Assembly: GCF_034190915.1 (NCBI RefSeq)
Contig: NW_026947514.1
Location: 5,105,701 to 5,169,700 of the forward strand
Reading direction: 5' to 3'
Length of the DNA: 64,000 nucleotides
Source: Cavia porcellus
Lineage: Eukaryota; Chordata; Mammalia; Rodentia; Caviidae
Within the stretch, counting starts at the first letter, position 1. The number at the start of each line of letters is the position of its first letter. Below the pieces are notes generated by a model, which was not told the DNA's origin, did not search any database, and saw nothing but the letters and a program-made list of their open reading frames with translations. Made by a program: the position numbers and the translations under genes. Of this stretch, positions 28,056 through 40,559 are shown piece after piece.

Positions 28056-28547
28056 TATTTTTAATTTTAAACTTACTGAGAGAAAGCTTGGAGCTGGGAC
28101 ACAGGCAGGTGGTGTTCAAAGCCCCCATGCTGTGCGGGCTTTTGCCTGTGTCATCTCTGGCAGCCTCATGCTGGCCCAAAGATATAGGGGGTGCGGCCGT
28201 ACGGGTGGAGTGGACCAGGTGGACCAGAAGACGGCTCTCCCCAATGCACCCCCACCCCACCCCTCCTGGCCCTGGCCCCTGCCCCTACACAGTGCCCCTG
28301 GAGGCCCCCGCATGGTTGCACCCTCTGAAGCCCAGGCCCCCTTGGTCCTCCACACTCGCGGTGCCAGGCTCTGGGGTCACGCACGCCTTGGTGTCCCCAG
28401 GGTGCCCCCAGCAGGTGCCCCAGCTGCTCCTGGGATTCAGAGGTGAGCGTGGCAGGTCCATCCCAGGCCTTCCCCGCTGCTGGCTCCCCAGCTCTGGTCC
28501 CTTCTGTGTTCCTTGTCCCTGGGAGGCTCCTCGGTCCCTGTGACCCC

Positions 28548-28740
28548 AGCAGGGTGAGGCTGAAGCAGGAGGGTCACTGTGAGTTCCAGGCCAGCCTGGG
28601 CTATATAGCGAGACCCTGGCTCGAAAATCAAAACAGGAGACTGGGGATGTAACTCATGGCACAAGTGCCTGCCTGGCAAGTGCAAGGTCCTGAGTTCAAT
28701 TCCCACTACCAAAATAATAGTAATCATAATAAATACAATA
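28548..28740 (+). repeat. B1-ID fusion SINE
   Basis: B1 half: ggctgaagcaggagggtcac, caggccagcctgggctatat, gcgagaccctggctcg. ID half: gactggggatgtaactcatg, tgagttcaattcccac; A/T-rich tail. Confidence 0.9.
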
Positions 28741-29136
28741 AATCCACTGCATGTGACTTTTTGTCTTGCATACGCCACAGAACAGTGTCTGCTCAACCGC
28801 ACAAGGCACCGGCCAGCCCCGCTGCTGTCCGCGGGGGCGAGGAGGGTAAGGTCGGTTCCCACGACTCAGCCAGGAGGCAGCAGCCGGCTCAGGCCACCAG
28901 GGGGCGTCGTGGTGTCACCTGCTCGTGCCTGGCTGGCAAGTATGCTAACCCCACGGGCCACAGGGAAACTGAGGCCCGACTCATGGGACCTCCTGAGGCT
29001 TCAGGCAATGTTAGAAGGGCCGGCTGGTGAGCAACCCCTCAGCAGCGACAAGCAGGAGGGTGGACTTCAGGAGTTTGGGGCAAGACTTGGGGTCACCTGT
29101 ACCCCACTTACAACCCCTAAAAAGAAAAGCCGTTCT

Positions 29137-29252
29137 GCTGGGCCTGGTGGTACACGACTATAGTGCAAGCTACTCTAGAGGCTGAGGCAGGAGGGTGGCA
29201 AGTTTGCATCCAACCTGGGCAACTTTGTAAGACTGTCTCAAAATAAAAATAA
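29137..29252 (+). repeat. B1-type SINE
   Basis: ctgggcctggtggtacacga, ctagaggctgaggcaggagg, aagactgtctcaaaat. Confidence 0.85.
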
Positions 29253-29447
29253 AAGCCAGTCATGTGGTCCACACCTGTGATCCCAGAAGCCTGGGAGGCT
29301 GAGGCAGGATAACTGTGTGTTCAAGGCCAGCACCGGCAATTTAACAACTTACCAAAACCTTGTCTCAAAAAATAAGTATATAAAAAGTGCTTGGGATGTA
29401 GCTCTACACATGCAAAGGTCCTGGGTTCAATTCCCAGTATGGGAAAG
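29253..29447 (+). repeat. B1-ID fusion SINE
   Basis: B1 half: cctgtgatcccagaagcctg, ttcaaggccagcaccggc, accttgtctcaaaaaataag. ID half: tgcttgggatgtagctctac, gtcctgggttcaattcccag. Confidence 0.92.
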
Positions 29448-30049
29448 GGGAACTCTTGTGGTTTTCTATCAGGAGGTCAGAAAAGAGACTGCCTCCCCCA
29501 CAGAGCCATAGCCACGGCCCGCCCCATTCCCACCATGGCCCCCTGAAGGCCAGGGCTCTGCAGCCCAGACAGCCTCCCTTGCAGGGCCTGGGCAGAGCCG
29601 CCTCTCTGGGCCGGAGTCCCTTCCCGCACCAGCCTCTTATGTGGCCCCCTGTGCTCCACTGAAAGGAGGCCCAGACCGAGCTCTGTGGTTGGAGGAGGCC
29701 TGGAACCTCTGCTCTGACCTCCTCCCCGACACCTCGGCCCCTGGCCCAGGAGCGGTGTCCGCGGGGCTTATCGGTGGATGCAGATGAAGCTGTGCAGACC
29801 TCACCACCAAGGAAGGCCTCCTTCTGCAGAAACGCAGAGCCCTCCTGCCAGCCTTGCAGTGCTGTGTGAAACCCACACTCAGCTGGAGTCACAGCTGCCG
29901 TGGGCCGTGCTCTACAGCTGGGAGAAGCGAGGGGGATGAAACAGCAGCTTCCCTTTGAACGGCTTCTAGTGCAGGACGGAGGGAGATTGGGGTCCATCTG
30001 GCCTGCACCCCTCCCCCTAAGAACCCTGCCTCCTTATGGCTGAGGGACT

Positions 30050-30440
30050 GGATGTATGAATGGATGGATGAGTGGATGGAAATTTGAATGGATGGGTGGA
30101 TGGATGGATGGGTGGATGCATGGATGGATGATGGGTGGATGGATTGGTGGATGCATGGATGGATGGGTGGGTGGATGGATGGGTGGATGGATGGGTGGAT
30201 GGATGGATGGGTGGATGCATGGATGGGTGGATGCATGGATGATGGATGGATGGATGCATGGATGGGTGGATGGATGGGTGGATGCATGGATGGGTGGATG
30301 CATGGATGGATGCATGGATGGATGGATGAGTAGGTGGATGGATGGGTGGATGGGTGGGTGAGTGATTTCGTGGATGGATGAATGATGGGTGGATGGGTAG
30401 ATGAATGGGTGAACAGGTGGATGAATGAGCCAGTACACAG
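30050..30440 (+). repeat. (ATGG)n-type simple repeat / minisatellite
   Basis: About 390 bp of atgg, gtgg and atgc steps, with higher-order blocks of the type ggatgcatggatgg recurring. It creates long low-complexity frames on both strands that are not genes. Confidence 0.95.
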
Positions 30441-31519
30441 ACAAACGGATGAATCATGAGTGAGAACTCCAGCTGTGGGCCCTGACCAACAGCCTTGAGT
30501 GGCCAGGGGAGCAAACTCCATGCCCCATGTGGTCCTGGTGCTGTTCCTACCCTGACCCAATGCCATATCGCTCCTTCCCTCTCAGGTCCAGTGTCTCCCT
30601 GGGGGCAGCACTGGACCAGGCTCTGCAGGCTGACCATGATGCTATGATGGGGAGAGAGTGCATGCAGGGAGCCAGGAGAGGGTGGGCAGAGGCACCTGCC
30701 TGCTTGCGATCCACAAGCAGCCCTGAGCAGGTCTCGCCTGCACCTCAGGTCTAGGTGTCAGCCAAGGGAGGCATTTCCAGGCCAGAAGGTCCCGTGTCAC
30801 GTCTGCTAGGCCCAGGAACATGGGGGCAGAAATCAGGGTGGACCCAGAATCCCACCTCAGGTTGCCGGGTGACCCCAGCCTGTCCATGCCCTGTGCCCGC
30901 AGAGCCATCCCTTCCAGGCTCCTGCCAGGTGCCTAGGCAGCAGTGCAGGCCACACAGGCGTGGGTTCCTTGATGCTGAGGCTCCACGGCCAGAGGAGACA
31001 GCTGGACAGGCTGAGTCCACCTGTCCAGGGTCGGAGGACAGGGTTGGGTGATCCCAGCTGTCTCTTGGGGGCCTGGCTGGCCAGAGCAAGACAGAGCTGG
31101 GGTCTTACAGAAGCAGGAAGCAGGAAGCCGTCTGGTAGACTGCTGACCTCAGATGCACAGCGCTGAACCCTGTGGTCAGCACCCTGTGGCATTATGAACC
31201 CCAGTTTGGGCTCCCAGAGCCCTGGAGTGCCCGGCCCTTTAGCACAGCTGCTCCTGTACGGGCCAGCTAACAGCAAGATTAGTCTTTCCTTATCTCTCTG
31301 ACTGTCCCCACTGGTGACAACAATGCAGACGTGGATCCAGCTCACCTCTGGTTTGGGGTTTTGTACTGTCCTGCAGGCAGGGACTGCAATTGACAGTGAG
31401 GTCCCTTGGCCAAGGTCACGTGAGCTGTGGGCAAAAGCCGCCGCCCATGGTCTGTGTTCTGTCTTCTCTTTGCAGCTGTGGGTAGCAAACTCGGGAAACT
31501 CCATCCTCAGCTGAATTTT

Positions 31520-31615
31520 ACTCTGTTTTGAGATGGGATTTCTCTAGGTGTCCCGAGCTGGTCTCAGACTTGCAATCCTGCCTCAGCTTCCAGAGAAGCT
31601 GGGATTATGACTGCA
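31520..31615 (-). repeat. B1-type SINE
   Basis: Inverted: ttttgagatgggatttctct, gagctggtctcagacttgca, gaagctgggattatgac. Confidence 0.8.
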
Positions 31616-33230
31616 TCTTCTTCTCCTCCCCAGCAAGCGTGCTGCCTCTGGGAGTTGGGGTGCTTGGCTTGCATGGGGGGGAGTCTCTAAAAGCAATGAG
31701 TGCCTCTCAGTGAATGTTCAAGATGTGCCCTGTGAGTCACCACCACAATCATTAGCTGGTGGGTGTCAGAGAGGCTGCCCAACCCCAGGACCCGACAGGG
31801 CAGCAGACGAGGCCCCCATGCTACAGACCAAGGCCCAGCATGGCCACTTCCGGGTGCTGCCTGCCACGTGATCCCTGTGACAAGCCAGCCTGGGTGATGA
31901 TTAGAATGATTATGACTCTCTTGGTATCTCATTGTGATGACAGCATCATGCTTCCCTCTGTCGGCTTCCCATGAGACTCAGGTCAGTGCCTTGCCCTCCC
32001 TGTGCCTCAGTTTCCCTCTGTGAGGTGAGAGCAGCTCAAGCCCCTCAGCACTGGCCTGCAATCCTCAGGAAACTGCAGTCACAGCTCCTGAGGCTGTGCC
32101 AGTAGCCAAGCACAGCAGACTAGGGACGGCATGGGACACAGGAGAGGGTGAGGAGCCTGTGCTCCCAGCGCCGCTGCTGGAGAGGTGGAGAAGGGACAGG
32201 GACATCCTGGGTGACAGGAGTTCCAGCTGGGACAGAGCGATCCCAGACAGATGACCCCATTGTGTTCTGTCCACGCACCGCTGCCCCACGATGACTGCAA
32301 TCATTACACACTGCACATGCGGACTCCTTAAAATAAGTGAACAAATAATAACCTAATGATGCACTTCAGGGTCCTAGAAGCACAGGAACTGTGCAAATCT
32401 GAACCTAACAGGAGAGAAATGATGACGATCAGCGAGGAAATAAATGAGATCTCGAGGGGTCAGGGGTGAGGAGGTGACACCTGCGATCCCAGCCCAGGAT
32501 GCCAGAGTCCATGAGAAGGAGCCGAGGGTTCCTAGCAACCATTCCAGCTGCACGGCTGCTGGGGTGGCTGCCCTCGAGCCCAGCTCCCAGGGCCCAGGCC
32601 TTGCTCATCTCCGGGGTGGAGGAGGAGAGAGGAGAGAGGAGAAGCTGGGGGTCTTGGCAGAGCGAGGGTGCAGAGTCAGCAGGCTCCTGGCCCTGGCTCT
32701 GCCCGGCTCTCTGCAGCCCCTGGCCTTCTGAGTGCCCACTCTCCTGAGCACTGTCTTGCAGACAATCTATGCCCGGCACACAGTGGGTCCTCAGCTAGAG
32801 TTGGTTTCCTTTTTCCTCCCAGAGTAAGCGCACAATTCCTCCTCCAGACAAAATATTTACATCTTCGCAGCAGCCCTGTCTCCAGCTCCGGGCCATGCAG
32901 GATAGCGTGGCCAGCTGGCTGTGTGCCAGTGCCCTGGCAGCCTCCTGGGAGGGGCACTGCCTGCTTCTGCCCCTCCTCCACTCCCACGCCCACTTGTTGT
33001 CACTTCACTGTGCCACTTCCCAAAGCCACACGAATCCCCCTGGGCAGAGCGCATGCCCTAACCTGCCACCGAAGGACCAAGGTTTCCTGGGATGTGTGAC
33101 AGAGCCAGCCTGGCAGGGTCACAGGCGGGCGCTCAAGGAAGCGAGGAACACGCTGCTCCTCAGCTTCCTGACGCCCAGATAAATCACCCACACCATTCAA
33201 ATGACAAACGCCGGGACTGACAGGGCCTGA

Positions 33231-33231
<1 letters not shown>

Positions 33232-33277
<46 letters not shown>
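33232..33277 (+). repeat. (CA)n microsatellite
   Basis: Uninterrupted CA repeat of about 23 units. Confidence 0.98.
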
Positions 33278-33279
<2 letters not shown>

Positions 33280-33552
33280 GGCCCTGCCCTGGGGATGCCC
33301 TGGGGTCCTCGGTCTCCGGAGTTGGGGACCACGTCCAGGCTTGGCCTGCAAGTCCTCCTTGTCCTCCTGTCCCCCCAGCTCTAGCCTCGCCCAGCATGCG
33401 GTGGTCTTGCTCGAGGGCTTTGCTGTCTCTTTCGCTCCCAGTAAGACCTTGGATTTGAGGACCAGGACTGGGATTCTCTGAGGTGCAACATTCTAATCAG
33501 GCCTTGGAATCTTTCACCTTGGCCTATCTGTGCCCCTCCTGTAAAAGCCAGT

Positions 33553-33660
33553 TTCTTGTTTGTTTTTTTGAGACAGGGTCTGCTCGGTAGTTCAGGCTGG
33601 CCTTGAACCTGCAGAAACTCTCCTGCTTCAGCCTCCCAAGTCCTGAATTATAGCCAACTT
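33553..33660 (-). repeat. B1-type SINE
   Basis: Inverted: tttttgagacagggtctgct, ttcaggctggccttgaacct, ctcctgcttcagcctcccaa. Confidence 0.9.
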
Positions 33661-33714
33661 CTTACTGTGCTTTAACAGAATCCGAGAGTAACCATCTCTT
33701 TAACGTCACCTGCG

Positions 33715-33810
33715 CAGCCCATGCATGCTGGGTGCTCGGCTGGGGACCCTCTGACGTGGCAGCCATGATCCTCATCTTATGGACAAGGAAACAGAGGCCT
33801 CAGGGGCCCC
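33715..33810 (+). repeat. MIR SINE relic
   Basis: catgatcctcatcttatgga and caaggaaacagaggcctcag correspond to the MIR core. Confidence 0.6.
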
Positions 33811-34302
33811 ACCGCAAGCCGGAGCCTGGCTACCCCCCACCCTGGTCTTTCAGCTTCACTGTGCTGCCTCTGCAGGAGCCCAGCTCTGGCTGCGGGCAGG
33901 GGTGGTACAGGAGCCAGGCAGCCGGCCAGCTGAGGACAGGGACTGGGTGTGTGCTCCAGGGAAAGTCACGGAGATGCGACACAGTCGTCACCCGGACCAC
34001 AGGCTGTTTGGGCTGCACTGTGGGCAGAGGCGAGGCCAGGGCTCCCCAGAGCCAGCGCCCTGCCTTTCCCGGAACTAGCAGGGCTGGGACAAACAGAATG
34101 GGAACAAACAGGAAGAGCGGGAATAACCAGCTGGGCGCAGAAGGCACACACACTGACAGGTGACCGGCGTGGGGCTTCGCCTCCAAAACTGCTTTTCCAT
34201 CGGACTCTCCGGGGCCTGAGATGGGCAGCTGTGTCCTGGATGGAAGTCCAGGGTCACAGGGGTTCAAGGACTGGAGAGTCCCCTGGAGGAGGCAATGGAG
34301 TC

Positions 34303-34500
34303 CCCGTGGGAGCAGGGCCTGGGGGTCACACCTGTAATCCCAGCACCCAGGGAGGCTGAGGCAGGAGCATCGCAAGGTTGAGCCCAGCCTGGGTAACTTA
34401 GCGGCTTACAAAGACTCTGTGTCAAAATAAAAAAATTAAACTAACAAGCTAGCCGTGGAGCTCAGTGTGAAGGCCCTGGTTCCACACACAAAAGAGAAAA
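34303..34500 (+). repeat. B1-ID fusion SINE
   Basis: B1 half: cacacctgtaatcccagcac, cccagcctgggtaacttagc. ID half: ctagccgtggagctcagtgt, ggccctggttccac. Confidence 0.9.
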
Positions 34501-36016
34501 AGAGACACGGGCAGGGCTGCTGAGGAGGCGAGACCTGGCTCACATAGGGCACTTCGTAAATAGACAGTGATGATCATGAAGTGGTCAGCCGGCCTCAGAC
34601 CTCCCCGTGAGCCATGGCAGCCCCTGTGCCTCAGTTTCCCAGCTGCCATGTGGGCCTCACGCTGGTGAAGTAGTGGCAAAGCACATGTGGGGACCCCCTT
34701 GCGATCGGCTGGCATGGATCCTGCCCAGCCAGTGAGATGGTCACACTCGGTCTCCTCCAAAGTATGGGCGGTCCCTGTCTGGAAGGGGCCTCATCTTCTA
34801 CCTTCGGAAGACACTATGTCCGGTGGAAAGCCTGCAGGAGCCAGCTCTGAGGGGGCTGTGAAACCCCACCAGGCTGACCACAGAGGCCAGTCCCCCGCTG
34901 CTCTGTTAGAGGACAGTCCCGGTGCGGACAGTCACAGCACTTCACTGACGGGCTCTGGCTGTGGCCCAGCCCAGCCCTGTCCTGCAGCAGCATACATGGG
35001 CGCCTGAGGCTTCCCGGGCCACAGCTCTATACCCTGTCTCCTTTGCTGCCCTCCGGAGACCCTTCAGGACCAACCTAGGAGAGCTGGGGAGGAAGGGCCC
35101 ACTTTGGGGAGCAGCTACATTCCTTACCCGTGCCTGGGGTGAGCGTGTGGTAGCAAGGGGCCCCAGGGACCCTCAGAGAGCACTCCAGGTCATTGGGTCC
35201 ACAAGTGGAGGCCAGGCCTTTTGTCCTCTGAACAGCAGGGTGGGCTGGAGGCTAGGGGCTGGATATCTGCTCTCCTTTCTGGCTGATACAGCTGCCTTCT
35301 GGGGGAGCTGGCTTCCTGTGACCTCCACAGAGAAGGACCCATCACTGTTGGCTGAGCAGCCCAGGGGACCCCACGGGAGGACTGAGTCAGCCAGGCCACC
35401 ACTGTGCCACCACTGTGCCGGCAGCAGGCTGGTCATTAGTGGTACAGGAATGGCCGGTCCTCACTTTCCCCTGGAGGTGGTAGCCAGGGCTCCAAAGCCC
35501 CTGGAAGGTGAGGGGAGGAGAAAGGCGGAGTCCTCTGCCCAGGCGGCTCTGTCAGGGAAGCTCCTGCCGTGGAAGTCGCCCCTCATGAAGGACATGTCCC
35601 ATGGGGCTGTCTGTCATCAGCTGACCCTGTAAGTGACCCTTGTGCCCAGCATTGTGGTGAAGTCAGGACCCTGCTGGCTGACGTCACAGAGTCCTGGTTG
35701 TCCCCTGGTGACGGCTGATTGTACACCCACACCCCACTCTGGTACAAGGATCTCTGCGTGCAGGGTCTGGCCATGTCAGAGATGTGCTCATTACGTGCCG
35801 GTGTCCCTGCTGACGTCTGCACAATGGGCCTGGTGGCGGGCTGGTGCCCAGGGCGCTGGGAGGGAGGCGACAGCACAGACAGCATGACACTGCACGTCAG
35901 GCATGGACACTGACTATACAGCCCTGTCTCCTGCCCCACCTGCCTCCCAGGCCATCAGAGGCCTCCCAGGCCGCAAACAGCACCGGAAGGTGCAGAGGGA
36001 ACTTACTTGCTCTGTG

Positions 36017-36118
36017 GTGACAAGGTCTCATAGATGTTCTACCGTGAACTCCCTACATACCCCAGGCTGCCTTGAACTTGGGATCCTCCTGCCTCGGCGT
36101 CCCGAATGCTGGGATGTT
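36017..36118 (-). repeat. B1-type SINE
   Basis: Inverted: gtgacaaggtctcatagatg, caggctgccttgaacttggg, atcctcctgcctcggcgtcc. Confidence 0.8.
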
Positions 36119-36718
36119 TCTCCTGGGTCTTCTCTGCCAGGACGGCTCTGTGCCAGGCCCCTGGAGGGGAAGAGCAAGGCTTTGAGAAAGGTGTGAGAGC
36201 CCCCTCACTCCCCCTGCCACCCGGGTTCCCAAGGCATCTGTGCCCCTACCCTGTGCCCATGCCGACACCTGAAGGAAGCAGCTGAGCTGAGTTCGAGAGA
36301 CTTTTCCAGGGAGAAGGGAGTCCAGGCGAGGTCAAAGGGGACATGGAGCTGGGGTGTCGAGGTGAGGCCTCCCTGCCTTCACGGCACAGTGCACCCCAAA
36401 TACACACCTGAGCCACCCCCCTGCTTCTGTAGGTGAAACGGGCAGATTCCCACTGAGAGGCTGGGAACAGGAAATAAGCACTGGGAGCCGGAAGTGACCA
36501 CTGGACAGGGTCACCTGCCCATGGGGTCAGGGCTAGGGTTTCTGTGGGGGAATTGGGGGTATCATTGCTGGTGTTTGCTTCAGGCTGCACCCCAGAACTG
36601 GGCTTTCTTTATCATTAATAAATATTTGTCTGGTTAACAAAATTACGCATGCATTTGAGTTTTTAAAAAAGATCTGAGCAACAACAACAACAAAAAAAAA
36701 CCTGGAATGGATATAGGG

Positions 36719-36806
36719 GGCTGGGGATTTAGCTCAGTGGTATAAGCGCCTGCCTTGCAAGCAGGAAGTTGTGAGTTCAATCCCTGGTACTGATAAAAAA
36801 AAAAAA
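36719..36806 (+). repeat. ID-type SINE, nearly intact
   Basis: ggctggggatttagctcagt, ggtataagcgcctgcctt, gagttcaatccctggtac, then a pure A tail. Pol III A-box-like (tagctcagtgg) and B-box-like (gagttcaatcc) motifs are intact. A possible long-range target duplication, aaaaaa(g)gatctgag, lies at 36665-36678 and just after the tail. Confidence 0.93.
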
Positions 36807-37068
36807 GGATCTGAGGACAGCAGAGTGACCCCAAGGAAAGTGAGAAGTCCCTCCCCACTGGGGCCACCGGGGTCCCCAGGCAGTGTCCTTGCTGGTTCTG
36901 GCCGCATGCATCTGAGTGACATGTTTCCCTGGATACTTCTTCTTCTTCTTTTTTTTCTTGGTGGTAACAGGATCAAACCCTTGAGTGGAGCTTTCTCTCC
37001 AGATCAGTTCACAATGTCAGAGCATGAAAATGCTCACGGTCTATGGGGTGAAGCTAAAAGACGCCCGA

Positions 37069-37230
37069 AGCCAGGCAGGGTGGCTCACCCTGTGATCCCA
37101 GCACTCGGGAGGCTGAGGCAGGAGGACTGCTGTGAGTTCAAGGCCAGCCAGGGCTACAAAGTGAGCTCAAGGCCAGCCTGAGCATAAAGTGAAGCCCTGG
37201 CTCAAAAAAAACCAAAACCAAAAACAAAAA
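37069..37230 (+). repeat. B1-type SINE with internal duplication
   Basis: caggcagggtggctcaccct, gggaggctgaggcaggagga, agggctacaaagtgagctca, aggccagcctgagcataaag. Confidence 0.94.
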
Positions 37231-37257
37231 GAATCAGACCCCTGACCATTTTACCCA

Positions 37258-37440
37258 GGCCCAGGGACCCAGGTCTATCACCCCAGTACTCAGGAGGCCA
37301 AGGCAAGAGGGCAGCATGTTCCAGCTCATCCTGAGCACCGTAGAGAGACCCTGTCTCAAAATTTAAAAAGCTTTAAAATGGGCCGGGGATGCAGCTCAGT
37401 GCAAAGGTCCTGCGCTGAATTCCCAGAACCACAAAAAGAA
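37258..37440 (+). repeat. B1-ID fusion SINE
   Basis: B1 half: tatcaccccagtactcagga, agagaccctgtctcaaaatt. ID half: gggccggggatgcagctcag, gcgctgaattcccagaacc. Confidence 0.92.
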
Positions 37441-37694
37441 ATGGCCGAACTCCAGTAAGCCTCAAGGGAGGCGTTAACGCAGTCATTAGGTGTTTAGACA
37501 CCTGGTTCCAATGTGTTTCCATCTGTCAGATGCTCCCCTGGTCCTCTCTATGGACACAGGACCCTGGCAGGAAACCCTTTCCCTCACCAGGTTAAGGTTG
37601 CTGACAGTCCTGGGTCCTAGCTTATAGTGTTGATGACAGGAAGTCCAATGACATCAAGTCCAATGCCAGCTTCTTAAAAATTTTATTAATTTGA

Positions 37695-37832
37695 AAACAT
37701 AGCTGTGAGCAGTGGTGCAGGCCTGTAATCCCAGCACTCAAGAGGCTGAGGCAGGAGGATTGCCATGAGTTCAAGGCCAGCCTGAACTACGCAGGGAGAC
37801 TCTGCTTCAAAAATAAAAAATAGATAAATAAA
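37695..37832 (+). repeat. B1-type SINE
   Basis: gcaggcctgtaatcccagca, aggctgaggcaggaggattg, caaggccagcctgaactacg. Confidence 0.94.
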
Positions 37833-38216
37833 TGCAGACAGTTTCAAAAATATAATTTTAAGACTTAGAAAACCAACAAGCCTGATCTCCCTCCAACCTT
37901 CTTCCTGGGGGAGGCTGACTACCTTTGGTTTTCTGGTCCCCCTCTGCAGTCACCTCTGCCCTCCTCAGGGGACAGAGGAGAGCTCATCTGCTCATTCCCT
38001 CCGCATCCCCACCCTCCAGTGGGACTGGGCCATGCATGTCACCCTGTGTGCTGTGTGACCCATCCTCGACTGGCTTTCATCCCTGGGGGGACCCAGCCTC
38101 CTTGGGATGAACAATCTGCTCGCCGGGGCTTGGTCTTCTCGGACTCCGGGCAGACTTGCTGACGGAGTGTTTCTTTCTTTCCAGACAGCCGAGCCCTGGG
38201 GAATAGTCTGAGAGAG

Positions 38217-38289
38217 TATGTGTGTGTGTACGTGCATGTATACATGCATGTATACATGTGTGTGCACGCATGTATACACGTGCGTGTGC
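38217..38289. repeat. 73-nt alternating pyrimidine-purine run (Z-DNA type)
   Basis: Strict Y-R alternation from 38217 to 38289 with mixed TG, TA, CA and CG steps, including the palindrome catgtatacatg. I checked every step; the alternation breaks at 38290. Confidence 0.92.
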
Positions 38290-38420
38290 CTGCATGGGCA
38301 TGTCCCCCAAGATCAGGTCCCTTTACCCCTTATCCTCTTCCTGGTGCCTGCTTCCTGAATTTCATATCTTAGATTCACTCTTAATTTTAGACAAAGGATG
38401 CTGGGAGATCATTTTTGCCC

Positions 38421-38466
38421 CTATCTATCTATCTATCTATCTATCTGTTTTTTCTATCTATCTGTT
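38421..38466 (+). repeat. (CTAT)n microsatellite
   Basis: ctatctatctatctatct and similar, interrupted by gtttttt. Confidence 0.9.
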
Positions 38467-38575
38467 TTTTGAGACAGGGTCTCACTGTGCAGCCAGGCTG
38501 GCCTCAGACTCATGGCAATCCTCCTGCCTCAGCCTCCTGAGTGCTGGAATGACAGGCATGCGTCCCTCCCAGCCT
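38465..38575 (-). repeat. B1-type SINE
   Basis: Inverted: ttttttgagacagggtctca, caggctggcctcagactcat, tcctcctgcctcagcctcct. Confidence 0.94.
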
Positions 38576-39049
38576 CCCTCCCTCTTTCCCTCCTTTAGGT
38601 CCCCCACCCCACCCTGTGTTTTTTTCTTTCACAAAGAAGACAGATCTCAAATTCTCACCTGTGTGACAGCAGCAGCTCTTGGGGTGCTGTGCTCCCCAGT
38701 GGGTTCCCCACAGACAATGTCACAGTTCAACTTGCTCCAAGGAGGTGGGGCTTGGCTGGAGGTGAAGGGCTGGGGCGTGACGGAAAGGGGCCTCGGCTCC
38801 CCACCTCTGTCCTTCCTGGCTGCTGTCCCTTTGCTGTCTGTCTCTGCGTTGGAGTTGATGATCACAGTCTGAAACCACCGGCAGGATAAGCTCCGTCCTG
38901 GTCCTGAACGCTGTGGATGTTGGCTATTGTGTCCAGCGACAGGAGGGTGACAAAGGTGACAGCCACGTGACCACCCTGGCTTTTTTCTGAGGGGCTCCTT
39001 CCCATGGGGTTCCTCATGTCCTTGAGCCCCACAGAGCCGCTGCAGTTCT

Positions 39050-39270
39050 AGTCTGTGTGCTGGGGATGAAACCTGGGGCTTCCTGAGAGCCAGGCAGGCG
39101 CTCTACTGCTGAGCCACATCCCCAGCCTTTGGGCTTTCTGGGTTTTTAATTATTTTTTAAAATTTTGAGACAGGGTTTTAACATTGTTGCCCTTTAATAA
39201 GCTGCCCTTGAACTTGCGACCTTCCTGCCTCAGCCTCCCGGCAGCTGGAATCACACGTATCTGCCTTTGC
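39050..39270 (-). repeat. B1-ID fusion SINE
   Basis: ID half: gtgctggggatgaaacctgg, ctgctgagccacatcccc. B1 half: gagacagggttttaacattg, cgaccttcctgcctcagcct. Both inverted and adjacent. Confidence 0.88.
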
Positions 39271-39687
39271 TCCCCTTCGTTTACCTCCAGAGATGTGGGG
39301 GCAAAAAATAGAGACATTAAGTGAACACACGGTGTCCCAGGACGAGGACAGGGCTAGTGATAACCCCTCACATGCACCTCTGCCTCCTCCTGGGGACCCT
39401 GATTTGCTCACAGAGGTGCTGGGGCTTCAGGAGGCTGAGACAGAGCCGTGTCCTCAAAGCCTTTGTGTTGGGCATGGCTGGCGTGAGCCTGGCTTCCCCG
39501 GGGCTGTGGAACTGGGTGGAGGGGAGGTGACGGGACACTGTCCAGTGCAGGAGCTGGGACACCTCGGCCTCCCAGCAGGCTCCCCAGGAGGAGGTCATCC
39601 CCACCGTGATGTGTGGCCGACAGCTGAGGGCCATGCCTCGTAAGCACCAGGACCGAGGCAGGGTTCCAGGTGCAGGGCTCCTCTACA

Positions 39688-39885
39688 CTTTTTTTTTTGT
39701 ACCAGGGATCAAACTCACAGCCTCGTGTTTGCCAACCAGGCACTTATGCTGCTGAGCTAAAAGCCCAGCCCTGCTTCTGTTTTTCGAGACAAGATCTCAC
39801 TGTTGAGGCTGCCCACAAACTCATGGTGATCCTCCTGCCTCAGCCTCCCGAGTGCTGGGATTATACCACTGAACCCAGTCCAGGG
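39688..39885 (-). repeat. ID plus B1 SINE pair (inverted)
   Basis: ID: gtaccagggatcaaactcac, ttatgctgctgagctaaaag. B1: ttcgagacaagatctcactg, atcctcctgcctcagcctcc. Probably a fusion SINE or two insertions. Confidence 0.9.
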
Positions 39886-40559
39886 GTTTTCTATTTAACT
39901 CTCTCTCTTCTTCCATCATTCATTCACTCAACATCCCCAGGTGGGCACTGGGAATCAGCACTGGGCAAGCAATGAATTTAATAATGGCCTGGCTGTGACC
40001 CTTGCTTATGTCCCCATTTTTCTCCTCCAGCTGGGGGTCGGGGGACAATCCTGCTCTGTCCAGCACAGGTCACAGTGAGGCTCGGGGTCCCCGGAGAATT
40101 ACAGGGGCTGCTGTCCTATGGAGCAGGAGAGGCTGGAGGGCTGGGCCAGTGGCAGCAGAAGCCACATTAACAATTAAGGCCCTGGGACTCCGTTCCATCC
40201 TCACTGCATGAAATATTCAGGCACAGGGTGGGGGCGTGGGGAGGGACTGGTCTCACATCTCCACTGCGGGCAGGTGCGGCCAGCGGGCAGTGCTTCTGGG
40301 TGTAGCCACAAGGCCTGGTCCAGAGACTCGTGACGCTGGGGGCTCCCTGCAGACAGGACTGGAGGTGTGAAACTATCTCGTGCCCCTGTGACTGTCCTGT
40401 GAGAGCACAACAGGTTACGCTGTATTCGTGCCAGGGTGAAAGCAGCAATTTGAAGAACACAGACTGTGCCAGCGAGGAAAGCCACTTGTTCTCCTTCTCT
40501 GTCCCTCAACTCACTGAGTCCCTTCCGTATGCAGCTGGACCTTGACTTCCCTGCTTTGG

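Noticed and set aside
29889..30637. Long Ser-Ile-His-Pro and Met-Asp-Gly-Trp repeat frames
   Set aside because: Translation of the ATGG simple repeat; no gene features or splice context.
36719..36806. Possible tRNA-Ala gene
   Set aside because: Has Pol III boxes but lacks a foldable anticodon arm and ends in an A tail; it is an ID SINE, as are the similar copies elsewhere.
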